Positions 26,085-34,845 of a stretch of 64,000 nucleotides of DNA are shown here, piece after piece. The stretch covers positions 1 through 64,000 of the forward strand of contig CAZCTC010000012.1 of NCBI GenBank assembly GCA_964501335.1. The letters run 5' to 3'. How positions within the stretch are numbered: position 1 is the stretch's first letter; each line of letters begins with the position of its first letter. The notes beneath the pieces were generated by a model. The model had not been told where the DNA came from. It did no database searches and saw only the letters and a program-made list of their open reading frames with translations. A program made the position numbers and the translations under genes. This stretch comes from CAZCTC01 sp964501335 (GTDB lineage Bacteria > Chloroflexota > Anaerolineae > B4-G1 > SLSP01).

Positions 26085-27494
26085 TCAGTGAGAGGGAACC
26101 GCCGTACCCGATCCCCGCACCGAAGAAGTCAACGCTCCCAATAACGCCACCCCCGCCGCCACCATCATGCTGATCTGAATCCCCTGATAAAAGGCGGCAT
26201 TAGGCACACCGCCGGCAGCCATGCTGTTATACACCGTATTGAAAATCGCCCCGGCCAGGGCCACGCCCAACGACATACCCACATTTCGGGCCGTCGCCAG
26301 CACTCCGCCGGCCACCCCCTGTTGAGGGCGAGGCGCCGCTCCCATCAGCGCGCTGTTGTTCGGCGAAGAAAAAAGCCCTACTCCTAACCCGATCACCGCC
26401 AGAATTACGGAAACCAGCCCAAACGGCGTTTCGGCATTCAAGGAAGAGAGCCCGAACAACCCTCCAGCCAGCACCAACATCCCCGCGGTGCTCAGCAGGC
26501 GAGACCCCAATCGATCCGAAAGATTGCCGCTCAAAGGGGCCGCAATCACCATGATCAGCGGCTGCGCCGTCAAAATCAATCCGGCCTGATCCGGGCGCAG
26601 CCCCCGGCCCTGGATCAAATAGAACGGCAGCAGGAAAATCACCGCATAGAGGCAAATATAGTTCAACACCGCACTCAACGCCGCTGCGGAAAAAATCCGG
26701 GCCTTAAAAAGGTTCAGGTCCAGCATTGGATCCGGGAATATCCGCTCCCACCGCACAAAAACGATCAACAGAATCAACGCGCCGCCCAACAGAACCCAGA
26801 TGAGCGGAGAATTCCACCCGACCTCTCCCCCTTTATTCAATCCAAACACCAAAGCTCCCAACCCCGCCATAAACAAAAAGGCACCGCTGAAATCAAAACG
26901 CGTAGGGCGCTCGGCCGGTGGATCGGCAACAATAAAATAAGCGCCCAGAGCCAGGGCCAGCGCCCCAACCGGAACATTAATATAGAAGACCGCCCGCCAG
27001 AAAAACTGAGTGATCAGCCAGCCTCCTAACGAAGGCCCCACCACCAGCCCCAGATAGGTCATCATCGCCTGCAACCCCAGGGCCCGCCCGCGCTCAGAAG
27101 CCGGGAAAGTCCGGGTCAAAATCGCCGGCCCGTTGGCAAAGAGCATGGCTGCGCCGATTGCCTGCACCGCCCGGGCTCCCACCAGCCATCCCAAATCCGG
27201 CGCCGCCCCGCACACCGCCGAACTGAGCACAAAAATCACAAAACCGCTCAGATAGATCCATTTATGGCTGCGCAAATCCCCCAATCGACCGAAAGTCAGC
27301 AAAGTCCCGCTGACCACCAACAGATAAATCGAGGCCACCCACTGGATATCGCCAGCCGTATTGCCGAAAATATTCTTGATCACCGGCAGCGCCACATTGA
27401 CGACACTCCCATCCAGAGCCGCCATAAACGACCCCACACCGATCGATAGAAAAACCCACCATTTGCTGAATCCCACGCCGTTTTGCTTTTCCAA
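26085..27494 (-). CDS. MFS multidrug efflux transporter (DHA2/EmrB-QacA type)
   Basis: 469 residues with about 14 transmembrane helices. N-terminal ALDGSVVNVALPVI is the DHA2 motif D1 (ALDxTIVNVALP-type), GRLGDLRSHK is MFS motif A, and GPSLGGWL is motif C of drug exporters. It likely exports toxic compounds by proton antiport. Starts 9 nt after the stop of the PadR regulator gene, so regulator and pump are co-transcribed. Confidence 0.92.
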   Translation of the reverse strand: MEKQNGVGFSKWWVFLSIGVGSFMAALDGSVVNVALPVIKNIFGNTAGDIQWVASIYLLVVSGTLLTFGRLGDLRSHKWIYLSGFVIFVLSSAVCGAAPDLGWLVGARAVQAIGAAMLFANGPAILTRTFPASERGRALGLQAMMTYLGLVVGPSLGGWLITQFFWRAVFYINVPVGALALALGAYFIVADPPAERPTRFDFSGAFLFMAGLGALVFGLNKGGEVGWNSPLIWVLLGGALILLIVFVRWERIFPDPMLDLNLFKARIFSAAALSAVLNYICLYAVIFLLPFYLIQGRGLRPDQAGLILTAQPLIMVIAAPLSGNLSDRLGSRLLSTAGMLVLAGGLFGLSSLNAETPFGLVSVILAVIGLGVGLFSSPNNSALMGAAPRPQQGVAGGVLATARNVGMSLGVALAGAIFNTVYNSMAAGGVPNAAFYQGIQISMMVAAGVALLGALTSSVRGSGTAVPSH

Positions 27495-27503
27495 GAGAAC
27501 TCC

Positions 27504-28052
27504 TTATTCCTTTTGAGATCCGCTCTGAGTAGAAGCCTTAAACTGCTCGATAAAGGCGCCGATCCACTGCAACTCAGACTCGATCATCGCCAAACTGTAA
27601 TCGAAAACCGGCATCACCAAAGGCGGCAACATCCCGGCCTGGATTTTGCGCTGCCGGACATGAGCCAACCGTTCATTCAGCGCCTGCTGATAATGCTCCA
27701 GCGCCGCTAAAATTTGAGCCGGCGGCAGAGCCATCAAATTGGAAAGCCCCAGGATAAAAGGAGAACAAACCTGTTGCGGCTCGCTCAATACCGCCAGGGC
27801 CGCCGTTTGAAAGGCCGCCTGACCCTCCGACGTAATATGGTAAACCTTCCGTGCCGGCCCTCGCGCGGCTACTTCCAGAGCGCTCTCAATCAACCCCTGC
27901 TGTTCCAGCTTTTTCAAGAGATAATAAATCGAGGAAAATCCCAATTCCGTCCAATCACGCATTCCCCGCTCTTCGATAATTTGCTCGATTTCATAGCCAT
28001 GCCGGGGTTGTTCCGCTACCAGACTGAGGATCGCCAATTCAGCATTCGTCAC
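27504..28052 (-). CDS. PadR-family transcriptional regulator
   Basis: 182 residues. The N-terminal winged helix begins AELAILSLVAEQPRHGYEI and includes FSSIYYLLKKLEQQGLI and the wing ARKVYHIT. The C-terminal part is helical (Vir_C-like, dimerisation). It is expected to repress its own operon with the downstream efflux pump until a ligand binds. The start is GTG with AGAGGTG upstream. An inverted repeat overlaps its promoter. Confidence 0.9.
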   Translation of the reverse strand: MTNAELAILSLVAEQPRHGYEIEQIIEERGMRDWTELGFSSIYYLLKKLEQQGLIESALEVAARGPARKVYHITSEGQAAFQTAALAVLSEPQQVCSPFILGLSNLMALPPAQILAALEHYQQALNERLAHVRQRKIQAGMLPPLVMPVFDYSLAMIESELQWIGAFIEQFKASTQSGSQKE

Positions 28053-28057
28053 ATATC

Positions 28058-28113
28058 ACCTCTGTCTCTGTAATATTCCAGAGGTAGAATAAAACGAAAA
28101 AGACAATTGTCAA
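28058..28113 (-). promoter_or_regulatory. Promoter and likely PadR operator
   Basis: On the minus strand: TTGACA (28113-28108), 16-nt spacer, TATTCT (28091-28086), then the inverted repeat ACCTCTG-N14-CAGAGGT (28085-28058) covering the start of transcription and the ribosome-binding site. The position suits autorepression. Confidence 0.6.
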
Positions 28114-28118
28114 GGAAT

Positions 28119-28156
28119 AATATTCGCGTCGCCCCGGTCGGGGCGACGCGAATATT
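28119..28156 (-). terminator. Terminator-like hairpin after the acyl-CoA synthetase gene
   Basis: Perfect 17-bp stem (AATATTCGCGTCGCCCC and its complement) with loop GGTC, 23 nt past the stop of the synthetase gene and just upstream of the PadR promoter. Confidence 0.7.
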
Positions 28157-28179
28157 GATCCTTATACCTGAAATTTAAT

Positions 28180-30285
28180 TCAAACCGGCTCTCGATCCAA
28201 CGCCATCCGCACATCCACCGCCCAGGCGCCCTGGCCTTCAGGACCCACAATCAAAGGATTGATGTCCAGCTCGGCAATCGCCGGGAAATCCTCGACCAGT
28301 TGCCCCACCCGGCGCAATGTCTCCACCACGGCTGCACGATCGCCCGGAGTCTGCCCCCGCACACCCTTGAGGATCTTGCCGACGGCCGTCTCGGAGATCA
28401 TCTCCCCGGCATCCATCGCCGACAGCGGCGCCAGACGGAAGGCCACATCGCGCATCACTTCCACATAAATGCCGCCCATTCCAAACATCAGCAACGGACC
28501 GAACTGGGCATCGCGCTGCGCTCCCAGTATCACCTCCTGGCCCCGCGGCGCCATCTGCTGCACCAACACCTGCGCGCCCGGCCCGGCCGCCAACATCCGC
28601 TCGGCCGTCTGATGGACGCTTTCCGTATTGTGGAGGTTAAGCACCACACCGCCGACATCGGCTTTATGGACCACCCCCGGCGCCACCAGCTTCAACGCCA
28701 CCGGATAGCCGGCCTTCTCAGCCAGAGCCGTTGCCTCCGCCGAAGTGGATGCCAGTCCCGAAAACGGAATTCGAATGCCATAGGCCGCCGCCACCTGAGC
28801 CGCCATTTGGGCACTCACAAAACGTTCTCCGGTAGCCTGCTGCACCGCCCAGGCCGTCTTTAAAATATCCCGCACCGCCTCGCGGTCCGCATCTACCACC
28901 GGCTCCGGCGTCAAATCGGGCCGCTCCCGCAGACGGGCATACTCCCACAATCCCGCCAACGCCCGGGCCGCCCGGCTGGGATCGACATAGTGCGGCACGT
29001 TGCCGGCATGCAAAAGCTTGACTGCATTGGGAATCGTCACCCCGCCGGCAATGCAGACCGCCACCGGTTTGGAATTCCCCTGCGCCCCTTCCACAATGGC
29101 CCGGGCCACCTCATCCACCGGCGTGATCGCCTGAGGCACGAAGATCGGCATCACCATATCCACGCCCGGATCGGCCAGCAACACCCGCAGCGCCTCGGCA
29201 TACATCCCGGCCTGAGGTCCACCCAGCATATCCACCGGATTCCCTACCAACGCCCCGCGCGGCGTGATCTCCCGCAGCCGCGCCTGAGTCTCCGGAGTAA
29301 GATCGGCCATCGTCAGTCCAAGTTCATCCAGCGTATCCGCCGCCAGCGCCGCCGGGCCGCCCGCATTGGTCAACAAAGCCACCCGCCGGCCCTGCGGTAA
29401 CGGCTGCATGGCCAGGGCCACCGCCACATCGTTCTGTTCCTGCAACGACGTGACCATCATCACCCCGGCGCGATGGCAGGCCGCCGCATAGGCCCGCCCG
29501 GCGCCGGCCAGGGCCCCCGTATGCGAAGCCACCGCCCGGGTGCCGGCCGAAGTACGCCCGGCTTTCAAGATCACAATCGGCTTGCGTCGGAAGACCTCCG
29601 CAGCCGCCGCCACAAAACGCCGGCCGTCCGGAATCCCCTCCGCATAGAGGCTGATCACTTTGGTATGAGGATCGGCATCCATCATCGCAATGCCGTCCGC
29701 AATATCCACATCGACCTGATTGCCCAGACTGGCCACCCGACTGAAGCCGATGCCGATATCCAGAACATAATCGATCGTCGCGCCGCAAACCGCTCCGGAA
29801 TGCGAAGCAAATCCAATCGCTCCCGGTTCCGGCATCGCCGTAATAAAAGTGGTGTCCAACGGAGTATGCGTATCCATCACGCCGACGCAGTTGGGACCGA
29901 TCAGCCGCATGCCGTACTGCGCCGCCTGCTGCTTTAACGAACGCTCCAGCTCAGCCCCTTCAGGCCCGGCCTCCTTGAAGCCGCCGGAAATCACAATCAC
30001 AGCCTTCACACCGCGCTTGCCGCAGGCCTCCAACGTTTCCGGAACCTGGGGAGCGGCCACCATAATGACCGCCAGCTCAAGCGGGTCGGGGACCTCGGCC
30101 AGATTGGGATAAACCGTAAGGCCCAGCAAACTTCCACCCTTCGGATTGATCGGATAGATCGGCCCCTGGTAACCATGTTCCTTGAGATTACGGACCACAC
30201 CGTAACTCAATTTAGTGGGATCAGAACTGGCGCCAACTACGGCTACACCCTGAGGGGAAAAGAAATACTCCAATGGATTCGTCAT
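28180..30285 (-). CDS. ADP-forming acetate/acyl-CoA synthetase (fused alpha-beta)
   Basis: 701 residues. The N-terminal CoA-binding domain (AVVGASSDPTKLSYGVVRNL, from about residue 14) is followed by a succinyl-CoA-ligase-like domain with the SHTGALAG block holding the phosphorylated His (near 257), and an ATP-grasp domain (about 480-700, ending LDINPLIV). It converts acyl-CoA, ADP and phosphate to acid, CoA and ATP, typical of fermentative energy conservation. AAGGAG precedes the ATG. Single-gene unit. Confidence 0.9.
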   Translation of the reverse strand: MTNPLEYFFSPQGVAVVGASSDPTKLSYGVVRNLKEHGYQGPIYPINPKGGSLLGLTVYPNLAEVPDPLELAVIMVAAPQVPETLEACGKRGVKAVIVISGGFKEAGPEGAELERSLKQQAAQYGMRLIGPNCVGVMDTHTPLDTTFITAMPEPGAIGFASHSGAVCGATIDYVLDIGIGFSRVASLGNQVDVDIADGIAMMDADPHTKVISLYAEGIPDGRRFVAAAAEVFRRKPIVILKAGRTSAGTRAVASHTGALAGAGRAYAAACHRAGVMMVTSLQEQNDVAVALAMQPLPQGRRVALLTNAGGPAALAADTLDELGLTMADLTPETQARLREITPRGALVGNPVDMLGGPQAGMYAEALRVLLADPGVDMVMPIFVPQAITPVDEVARAIVEGAQGNSKPVAVCIAGGVTIPNAVKLLHAGNVPHYVDPSRAARALAGLWEYARLRERPDLTPEPVVDADREAVRDILKTAWAVQQATGERFVSAQMAAQVAAAYGIRIPFSGLASTSAEATALAEKAGYPVALKLVAPGVVHKADVGGVVLNLHNTESVHQTAERMLAAGPGAQVLVQQMAPRGQEVILGAQRDAQFGPLLMFGMGGIYVEVMRDVAFRLAPLSAMDAGEMISETAVGKILKGVRGQTPGDRAAVVETLRRVGQLVEDFPAIAELDINPLIVGPEGQGAWAVDVRMALDREPV

Positions 30286-30427
30286 GGCTGCTCCTTAGCA
30301 ATGATTTTTTACCCGAGTTCTGTTTGCCCCGGGATAATTTTTCAGGCCTGATGAAATGGAGTGGAGATCCAGAATGGCTTAATCATACTCAGCCCCTCCG
30401 AATTGTACAACTGTCAATCCTCCATAT

Positions 30428-30455
30428 TTGCCTGCAATTAAACCCATGCTACAAT
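30428..30455 (+). promoter_or_regulatory. Sigma-70-type promoter
   Basis: TTGCCT (30428-30433), 16-nt spacer, TACAAT (30450-30455), 34 nt before the AIM24-family gene, in the divergent gap with the acyl-CoA synthetase. Confidence 0.55.
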
Positions 30456-30489
30456 CTCTCCCAGCTTGAAAAAGGACAGGGAGGCACGC

Positions 30490-31173
30490 ATGCGGTACGA
30501 AATTCATGGTACGGTGATGCAAACAGTCGATGTGTTCTTGACTAAAGGTGAATCCATCTACACCGAAGCCGGGGGGATGGCCTGGATGAAGGGGGAAATC
30601 GAAATGAAGACGAATTCCCCGGGCGGCATTATGGGCGGCCTGGGACGCGCCCTCGCCGGCGAATCGCTCTTTATGACCACCTATACCTGCCAGAGCCCCG
30701 AAGGATTGGTCGTCTTCACGTTGGAAATTCCCGGTAAAATCGTCGACATCAAACTGGAAGCCGGCCAGAGCCTGATCTGCCAGAAAGACGCCTTTATGTG
30801 CGCCGAACCCAGCGTTAAACTGGAAACCCATTTAAGAAAGAACCTGGGAGCAGGATTCTTCGGCGGTGAAGGTTTTATTCTACAAAAAGTAACCGGCCCC
30901 GGGGTGGTCTTCCTGGAAATCCCCGGCGAAGTCCGCGAATATACCTTGCAGCCCAACGAAGTTATGAAGGTCGATCCCGGCCATCTGGCGGTCTTCGAAC
31001 CCTCGGTCACTTATGAAATCACCTCCGTCAAGGGCATTAAGAATATGCTCTTCTCCGGTGAAGGGATGTTCCTGGCCTCCCTCAAAGGCCCCGGGCGCAT
31101 CTGGTTGGAAACGCTGCCGCTCCAAAATCTGGCGCACAAACTGGCGCCCTATCTCCCCACCAAGAGCAGCTGA
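30490..31173 (+). CDS. AIM24 / TIGR00266 family protein
   Basis: 227 residues forming a beta-rich AIM24 domain (TRAP-like fold): VDVFLTKGESIYTEAGGMAW near the N-terminus, GGIMGGLGRALAGESLFMTTY, and a C-terminal FSGEGMFLASLKGPG. The family is common in bacteria and its role is unclear. ATG 30490 is chosen for the GGGAGG just upstream rather than an earlier ATG. Single gene followed by a repeat copy. Confidence 0.88.
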   Translation: MRYEIHGTVMQTVDVFLTKGESIYTEAGGMAWMKGEIEMKTNSPGGIMGGLGRALAGESLFMTTYTCQSPEGLVVFTLEIPGKIVDIKLEAGQSLICQKDAFMCAEPSVKLETHLRKNLGAGFFGGEGFILQKVTGPGVVFLEIPGEVREYTLQPNEVMKVDPGHLAVFEPSVTYEITSVKGIKNMLFSGEGMFLASLKGPGRIWLETLPLQNLAHKLAPYLPTKSS

Positions 31174-31177
31174 CGAC

Positions 31178-31395
31178 CTGCGTGGTTAGCTCAAAAAAGC
31201 TGTAAAAAAAACCGTTGTTCAGATTTCACGGCAAAGACGCCGGGGACGCAGAGAAAAAGTCCATGTTTTCGCGCGCATTCGGATGCGCGCGAAAACATAA
31301 ATAAAAATTTTCCTCCCCCCATCCAGCGCGTCGTTTTTTAGCGAAAAAGCATCTAGTGCGGGACGCAAGAATTGTTTTTAATCCACATCAATAAA
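31178..31395 (-). repeat. Hairpin repeat copy, mostly inverted, with second repeat motif
   Basis: Left end GACCTGCGTGGTTAGC, then the inverted second motif (TTTCACGGCAAAGACGCC), palindrome 31263-31298 (ATGTTTTCGCGCGCAT / ATGCGCGCGAAAACAT), CATCCAGCGCGTCG, AGCATCTAGTGCGGGACGC and TTGTTTTTAATCCA. The 31174-31478 gap holds this element and one terminator. Confidence 0.8.
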
Positions 31396-31427
31396 CAAGC
31401 GCACCGATCGAAAACTACCCTAACCAA

Positions 31428-31454
31428 AAGTCCCCGGTCAATGACCGGGGACTT
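31428..31454 (-). terminator. Rho-independent terminator of the pterin dehydratase gene
   Basis: On the minus strand AAGTCCCCGGTCA / TGACCGGGGACTT is followed by TTTT; it starts 24 nt after the stop codon. Confidence 0.8.
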
Positions 31455-31478
31455 GATTTAAGGCATATCGCGGGCGAG

Positions 31479-31769
31479 CTAATCCATCAAAGCCTCAATG
31501 TGAAGCGCCATGGCAAGATCTTGCTGCGTTAAACCGCCTGCAATCCGGGAGTGAAGACGTAGACACACCGATGAATCGTTTTCATTGAGCTCCACATCCG
31601 GCCGATGGTGGTTCATTTCGGCTAGATAGCGCACCGCATTTAAGAACAACAGGGCCTGGCAGAGATCCTCAAACCGAAAAGTTTTTCGAATTCCCACATC
31701 CTGCAATTCCCAATCCGGTAGCCGCTGTAGCAAACGAGCCACCTCATCAGGAGACAACATCCTCAACAT
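31479..31769 (-). CDS. phhB: 4a-hydroxytetrahydrobiopterin dehydratase (PhhB/DCoH)
   Basis: 96 residues, the full family length. The signature AEMNHHRPDVELN matches the active-site [EQ]xxxHHP motif of pterin-4a-carbinolamine dehydratases, and the N-terminal LPDWELQ is typical. It dehydrates 4a-hydroxy-tetrahydropterin, in some bacteria acting in molybdopterin-related roles. No aromatic amino acid hydroxylase is nearby. A GAGGAGGG ribosome-binding site supports the start. Last gene of the tsaE-tsaB-rimI-udg run, 73 nt after udg. Confidence 0.9.
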   Translation of the reverse strand: MLRMLSPDEVARLLQRLPDWELQDVGIRKTFRFEDLCQALLFLNAVRYLAEMNHHRPDVELNENDSSVCLRLHSRIAGGLTQQDLAMALHIEALMD

Positions 31770-31842
31770 ATACCCTCCTCAAAAATACTCAAACCACACG
31801 CCTCTTCCCAAAACGATTTCACCACAATCGCCTCAGAAAGAG

Positions 31843-32460
31843 TTAAAACAACGACAGTTGTTCAACGGCAGGTGGCGGAGTGTAATCCTGAGGTTGTACC
31901 TGACCGTCGAGAAGTTCGCGCAGGCGAACAAAATCTTCTTCAACCGTGCTTCGCAGGCTGGCCTGATGCAAGGCCGCCGCCGGGTGATACATGGGGAAGT
32001 AGATGTAATCGCCAACCTTGCGCGACTGACCATGGACTGCCGAAATCTTATCATTAGGAAAAGCCCGGGCCATTGAGAAACGGCCCAGAGTAACGATAAT
32101 TTTGGGGCGGATCAGAGCGATCTGCCGGTCCAAATAGCCTTGACAGGCCTCAACTTCTTCCGGTAAAGGATCGCGGTTTCCCGGGGGACGGGATTTGATC
32201 ACGTTGGTGATATAAATCCGATCCCGAGAAATACCGGCCTGTTCTAACAACTCATTGAGGAATTTCCCGGCATTGCCGACAAATGGAATCCCTTGTTGGT
32301 CTTCATGAAAACCGGGAGCTTCCCCAATCAACATGATTTCCGCATCCAAAGGACCATCCCCAGGCACGGCCCGGGTACGCCCCGTATGGAGTGGACAGCG
32401 CGTGCAACGACTGATCTCCTCATATAAAGCGTCCATTTGTTTCTGGCGATCCAAATCCAT
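31843..32460 (-). CDS. Family 4 uracil-DNA glycosylase
   Basis: 205 residues. Motif A GEAPGFHEDQQGIPFVGNAG (residues 47-66) and the C-terminal MYHPAAAL (157-164) are the family 4 catalytic blocks. It removes uracil from DNA for base-excision repair. Three cysteines are visible at cluster positions (C19, C22, C106), but where the fourth Fe-S ligand is usual (after VTLG) there is RFSM and no cysteine. The C-terminal tail ending QLSLF resembles a beta-clamp-binding peptide. Lies 29 nt after rimI. Confidence 0.88.
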   Translation of the reverse strand: MDLDRQKQMDALYEEISRCTRCPLHTGRTRAVPGDGPLDAEIMLIGEAPGFHEDQQGIPFVGNAGKFLNELLEQAGISRDRIYITNVIKSRPPGNRDPLPEEVEACQGYLDRQIALIRPKIIVTLGRFSMARAFPNDKISAVHGQSRKVGDYIYFPMYHPAAALHQASLRSTVEEDFVRLRELLDGQVQPQDYTPPPAVEQLSLF

Positions 32461-32489
32461 TCCACCTCCTATAGCTGTGAACCGCCGGT

Positions 32490-33098
32490 TTATACCCGGC
32501 CCGAGTCCTTGAGAATTGCCTGCATTTTCGCCAGCAACATCTGCCGGCGTACTTGCAAAATCTGATGGTAAGGTTCATCCAATGGCCATACCCGCATTAA
32601 ATAAGCATCCTCGCCGTCCTGGTAATAACCGGTCAGGCGGGATATCACTTTAAAATCATATTTAGAATAAAGGTTTTGTGCCACCACATTGGAAACCCGA
32701 ACTTCCAGGGTCATCTCATTAGCCCCATATTCAATGGCCAGATCCAACCCGGTCAGGATCAACAATTCGCCTAAACCCCGACCACGCCACCCCCCACGCA
32801 CAGCCAGAACGCTGATATGCGCCTCGTCCCCCTGGATCCGCACGCCAATAAACCCAAGGATCGAAGTCCCCGAGGCTGATTGCCAGGGCCAGCGCCAACG
32901 TGTAACGGTGGAAGAAAGATCGATTTGCTCTAAAACCAGATAATGAGCACTGGGATTGAAATACAACTCGTAAGTATAAGCCGATTCCGGCCAGGGATCT
33001 GTAAAAGCTTCCTGATCCAAAACCATAATGGCCGGAACATCCCCCCCTTCCATAGGACGGATGCGATAAGGAAAGCCTTCAACGTCGATAATTTTCAT
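32490..33098 (-). CDS. rimI: RimI-type ribosomal protein N-acetyltransferase
   Basis: 202 residues, GNAT fold: N-terminal YRIRPMEGGDVPAI, acetyl-CoA-binding loop VRGGWRGRGLGELLI (RxxGxG/A) and NVVAQNLYSKYDFKV. It is expected to acetylate the N-terminal alanine of S18 or similar targets. The C-terminus is longer than in E. coli RimI. Starts inside the tsaB stop codon (ATGA overlap), the conserved tsaB-rimI neighbourhood. Confidence 0.88.
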   Translation of the reverse strand: MKIIDVEGFPYRIRPMEGGDVPAIMVLDQEAFTDPWPESAYTYELYFNPSAHYLVLEQIDLSSTVTRWRWPWQSASGTSILGFIGVRIQGDEAHISVLAVRGGWRGRGLGELLILTGLDLAIEYGANEMTLEVRVSNVVAQNLYSKYDFKVISRLTGYYQDGEDAYLMRVWPLDEPYHQILQVRRQMLLAKMQAILKDSGRV

Positions 33099-33742
33099 CG
33101 GGCATATAAAGGAACCAGCGCGGCAGGATCGCTTTGAGCACCGGCACGCCAGCGTTGCCAGGCGAGATCTGCTAAAAAGCCGGCCCGCCGAAGATGACAG
33201 GCTGGGGAGGGGAAAAAGAGGTTTTCCCCTAAAGGCCGTAAAGCTGTGCGGCCTACAGCATCCAACTCTCCCACCACCAGGGCAGGAGGAACGATCTTTT
33301 CAGCCAGTTCATTCCAGCTCACAATTTCCACATCACTTTCTGCTTCCCATCCCGATTCCCCCCAACGATAACGGGCATAACCAATGCGGCCCCGCCCGGC
33401 CATAAAAATCGCATACAGAGGTCTTGAATCTGAGGGTTGAGCAGCCGCCAAAATATCCAGAGTCTGGATACCGAGTAATGGGAGATTACAGGCCGCCGCC
33501 AGACCTTTGGCGGCAGCCACACCGATTCTGACGCCGGTAAAAGAACCGGGACCAATGCAAACGGCAATGGCTTGTAAATCTTTGGGGTGCAAACCGACCT
33601 CCCCCAGCATTCCCGCGATGTGCGGCATCAACGTCACTGTATGCATATTGGCCGCCTCCCAGCTGCACTCACTCCGTAAGGTGAGGCCGTCATGAAGGGC
33701 GACGCTGGCGCGTATGGTTGCAGTATCAATCGCCAACAACAT
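33095..33742 (-). CDS. tsaB: tRNA threonylcarbamoyladenosine biosynthesis protein TsaB
   Basis: 215 residues, ASKHA fold: LLAIDTATIRASVALHDG at the N-terminus and IAVCIGPGSFTGVRIGVAAA (the GPGSFTGxR signature, about 58-77). It forms the TsaBDE complex that makes t6A37 in ANN-decoding tRNAs. Lies between tsaE (39 nt upstream) and rimI (overlapping). tsaD is not in the window. Confidence 0.93.
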   Translation of the reverse strand: MLLAIDTATIRASVALHDGLTLRSECSWEAANMHTVTLMPHIAGMLGEVGLHPKDLQAIAVCIGPGSFTGVRIGVAAAKGLAAACNLPLLGIQTLDILAAAQPSDSRPLYAIFMAGRGRIGYARYRWGESGWEAESDVEIVSWNELAEKIVPPALVVGELDAVGRTALRPLGENLFFPSPACHLRRAGFLADLAWQRWRAGAQSDPAALVPLYAR

Positions 33743-33781
33743 TAGCTACTTCCTAATTTTAGCAAAATTAACAGGACTTTG

Positions 33782-34285
33782 TCAATGCCCAACCAGCACC
33801 TTCCGGAAACGCTCCAGCAAGGCGCTATGGCGAGCCCCCAAAGCCCGAAAGGTAAGCGAACGCCGGTAATCGTCCAACCAGCGCAGCCCCACGACCAGAC
33901 GCTCCGCAGGAAAAAGAGCCGGAGCGCGATCGGCCCATTCCACAATGCAAACGGCCTCGGGAATGCCGACCAGATCTTCCAATCCAAAACCAAACGCTTC
34001 GGCCTCGGAATGCAGGCGATAAAGATCGACATGATAAAGCTTCATCCGATCGGCCCGGCGTTCATGTTGACGGATCAACACGAAGGTCGGACTGATCAGG
34101 GAACTGGTCGATCCCCAGCCCTCCCCGATTCCCTGCGCAAAGACGGTCTTGCCGCTCCCGAGATCCCCTTCCAGGGTAATCAGATCGCCGCCTTCCAACA
34201 TGGCGCCTAAGCGCGCCCCTAAACGGTGGGTCTGGTCGGAATTGCGGCTGATGAATTCTATCGTATCGGCTTCCAGGATCGGCAT
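33782..34285 (-). CDS. tsaE: tRNA threonylcarbamoyladenosine biosynthesis ATPase TsaE
   Basis: 167 residues. Walker A LEGDLGSGKTVFAQGI lies near 39-54, SPTFVLIRQHE is the TsaE-specific block, then LYHVDLYRL and CIVEWADRA. It is the small ATPase that drives the TsaBD complex. First gene of the tsaE-tsaB-rimI-udg-phhB run; promoter at 34356-34328. Confidence 0.93.
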   Translation of the reverse strand: MPILEADTIEFISRNSDQTHRLGARLGAMLEGGDLITLEGDLGSGKTVFAQGIGEGWGSTSSLISPTFVLIRQHERRADRMKLYHVDLYRLHSEAEAFGFGLEDLVGIPEAVCIVEWADRAPALFPAERLVVGLRWLDDYRRSLTFRALGARHSALLERFRKVLVGH

Positions 34286-34327
34286 CGTTCCAACTTTCCC
34301 CTCATGAAATGAAAAACAACCTTATAA

Positions 34328-34356
34328 ATTATACTACTTTCGCCTTAAAGCCACAA
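34328..34356 (-). promoter_or_regulatory. Promoter of the tsaE operon
   Basis: On the minus strand TTGTGG (34356-34351), 17-nt spacer, TATAAT (34333-34328), 43 nt before the tsaE start. Confidence 0.65.
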
Positions 34357-34369
34357 AAAGCCGCCCTAC

Positions 34370-34558
34370 AGGATTGTTCATTAACAAGAATTAAAAACAG
34401 TTTTCGCGTCCCGCCACCGGTGCTTTCCCGGTGAAAAACGACGCGCGGTGCGAAGCAGGGAGAGAGTTTTTTTATTTGTGTTTTTGCGCGCATCAGAATG
34501 CGCGCAAAAACACCGGCTTTTTTCTCCTGCCTTTCGGGGCTAACCGCACAGGTCGTTT
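34370..34558 (+). repeat. Hairpin repeat family copy with right terminal repeat
   Basis: AGGATTGTTCATTA, TAAAAACAGTTTTCGCGTCC, CCACCGGTGCTTTCCCGGTG, CGACGCGCGGTGCGAAGC, palindrome 34478-34513 (GTGTTTTTGCGCGCAT / ATGCGCGCAAAAACAC) and right end GGGGCTAACCGCACAGGT. Confidence 0.88.
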
Positions 34559-34845
34559 TTTCACCTGTGCGATTATTCATTAGCATGGACTAAAAACAGT
34601 TTTCGCGTCCCGCAACCGGTGCTTTCCCGGTGAAAAACGACGCGCGGGACGGAGAGAGAGTTTTTTATTTGTGTTTTTGCGTACCGCCACCGGTGCTTTC
34701 CCGGCAAAAAGCAACATGCTGGATGGGGAGAGAGTTTTTTTATTTGTGTTTTTGCGCGCATCAGAATGCGCGCAAAAACACCGGCTTTTTTCTCGGCACT
34801 TTTGCGGTAAAATCCGAGCGAATTATGCAATACGGCTGAAAACCC
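34559..34845 (+). repeat. Two fused hairpin repeat copies (first lost its hairpin)
   Basis: The first copy starts TTTTCACCTGTGCGATTATT and proceeds normally until the left hairpin arm (TGTGTTTTTGCG, ending about 34681). There it switches directly into the CCGCCACCGGTGC segment of another copy, which continues to a complete palindrome at 34746-34781 and to part of the second repeat motif. The joint looks like a deletion between copies. No gene lies in 34286-34845. Confidence 0.85.
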
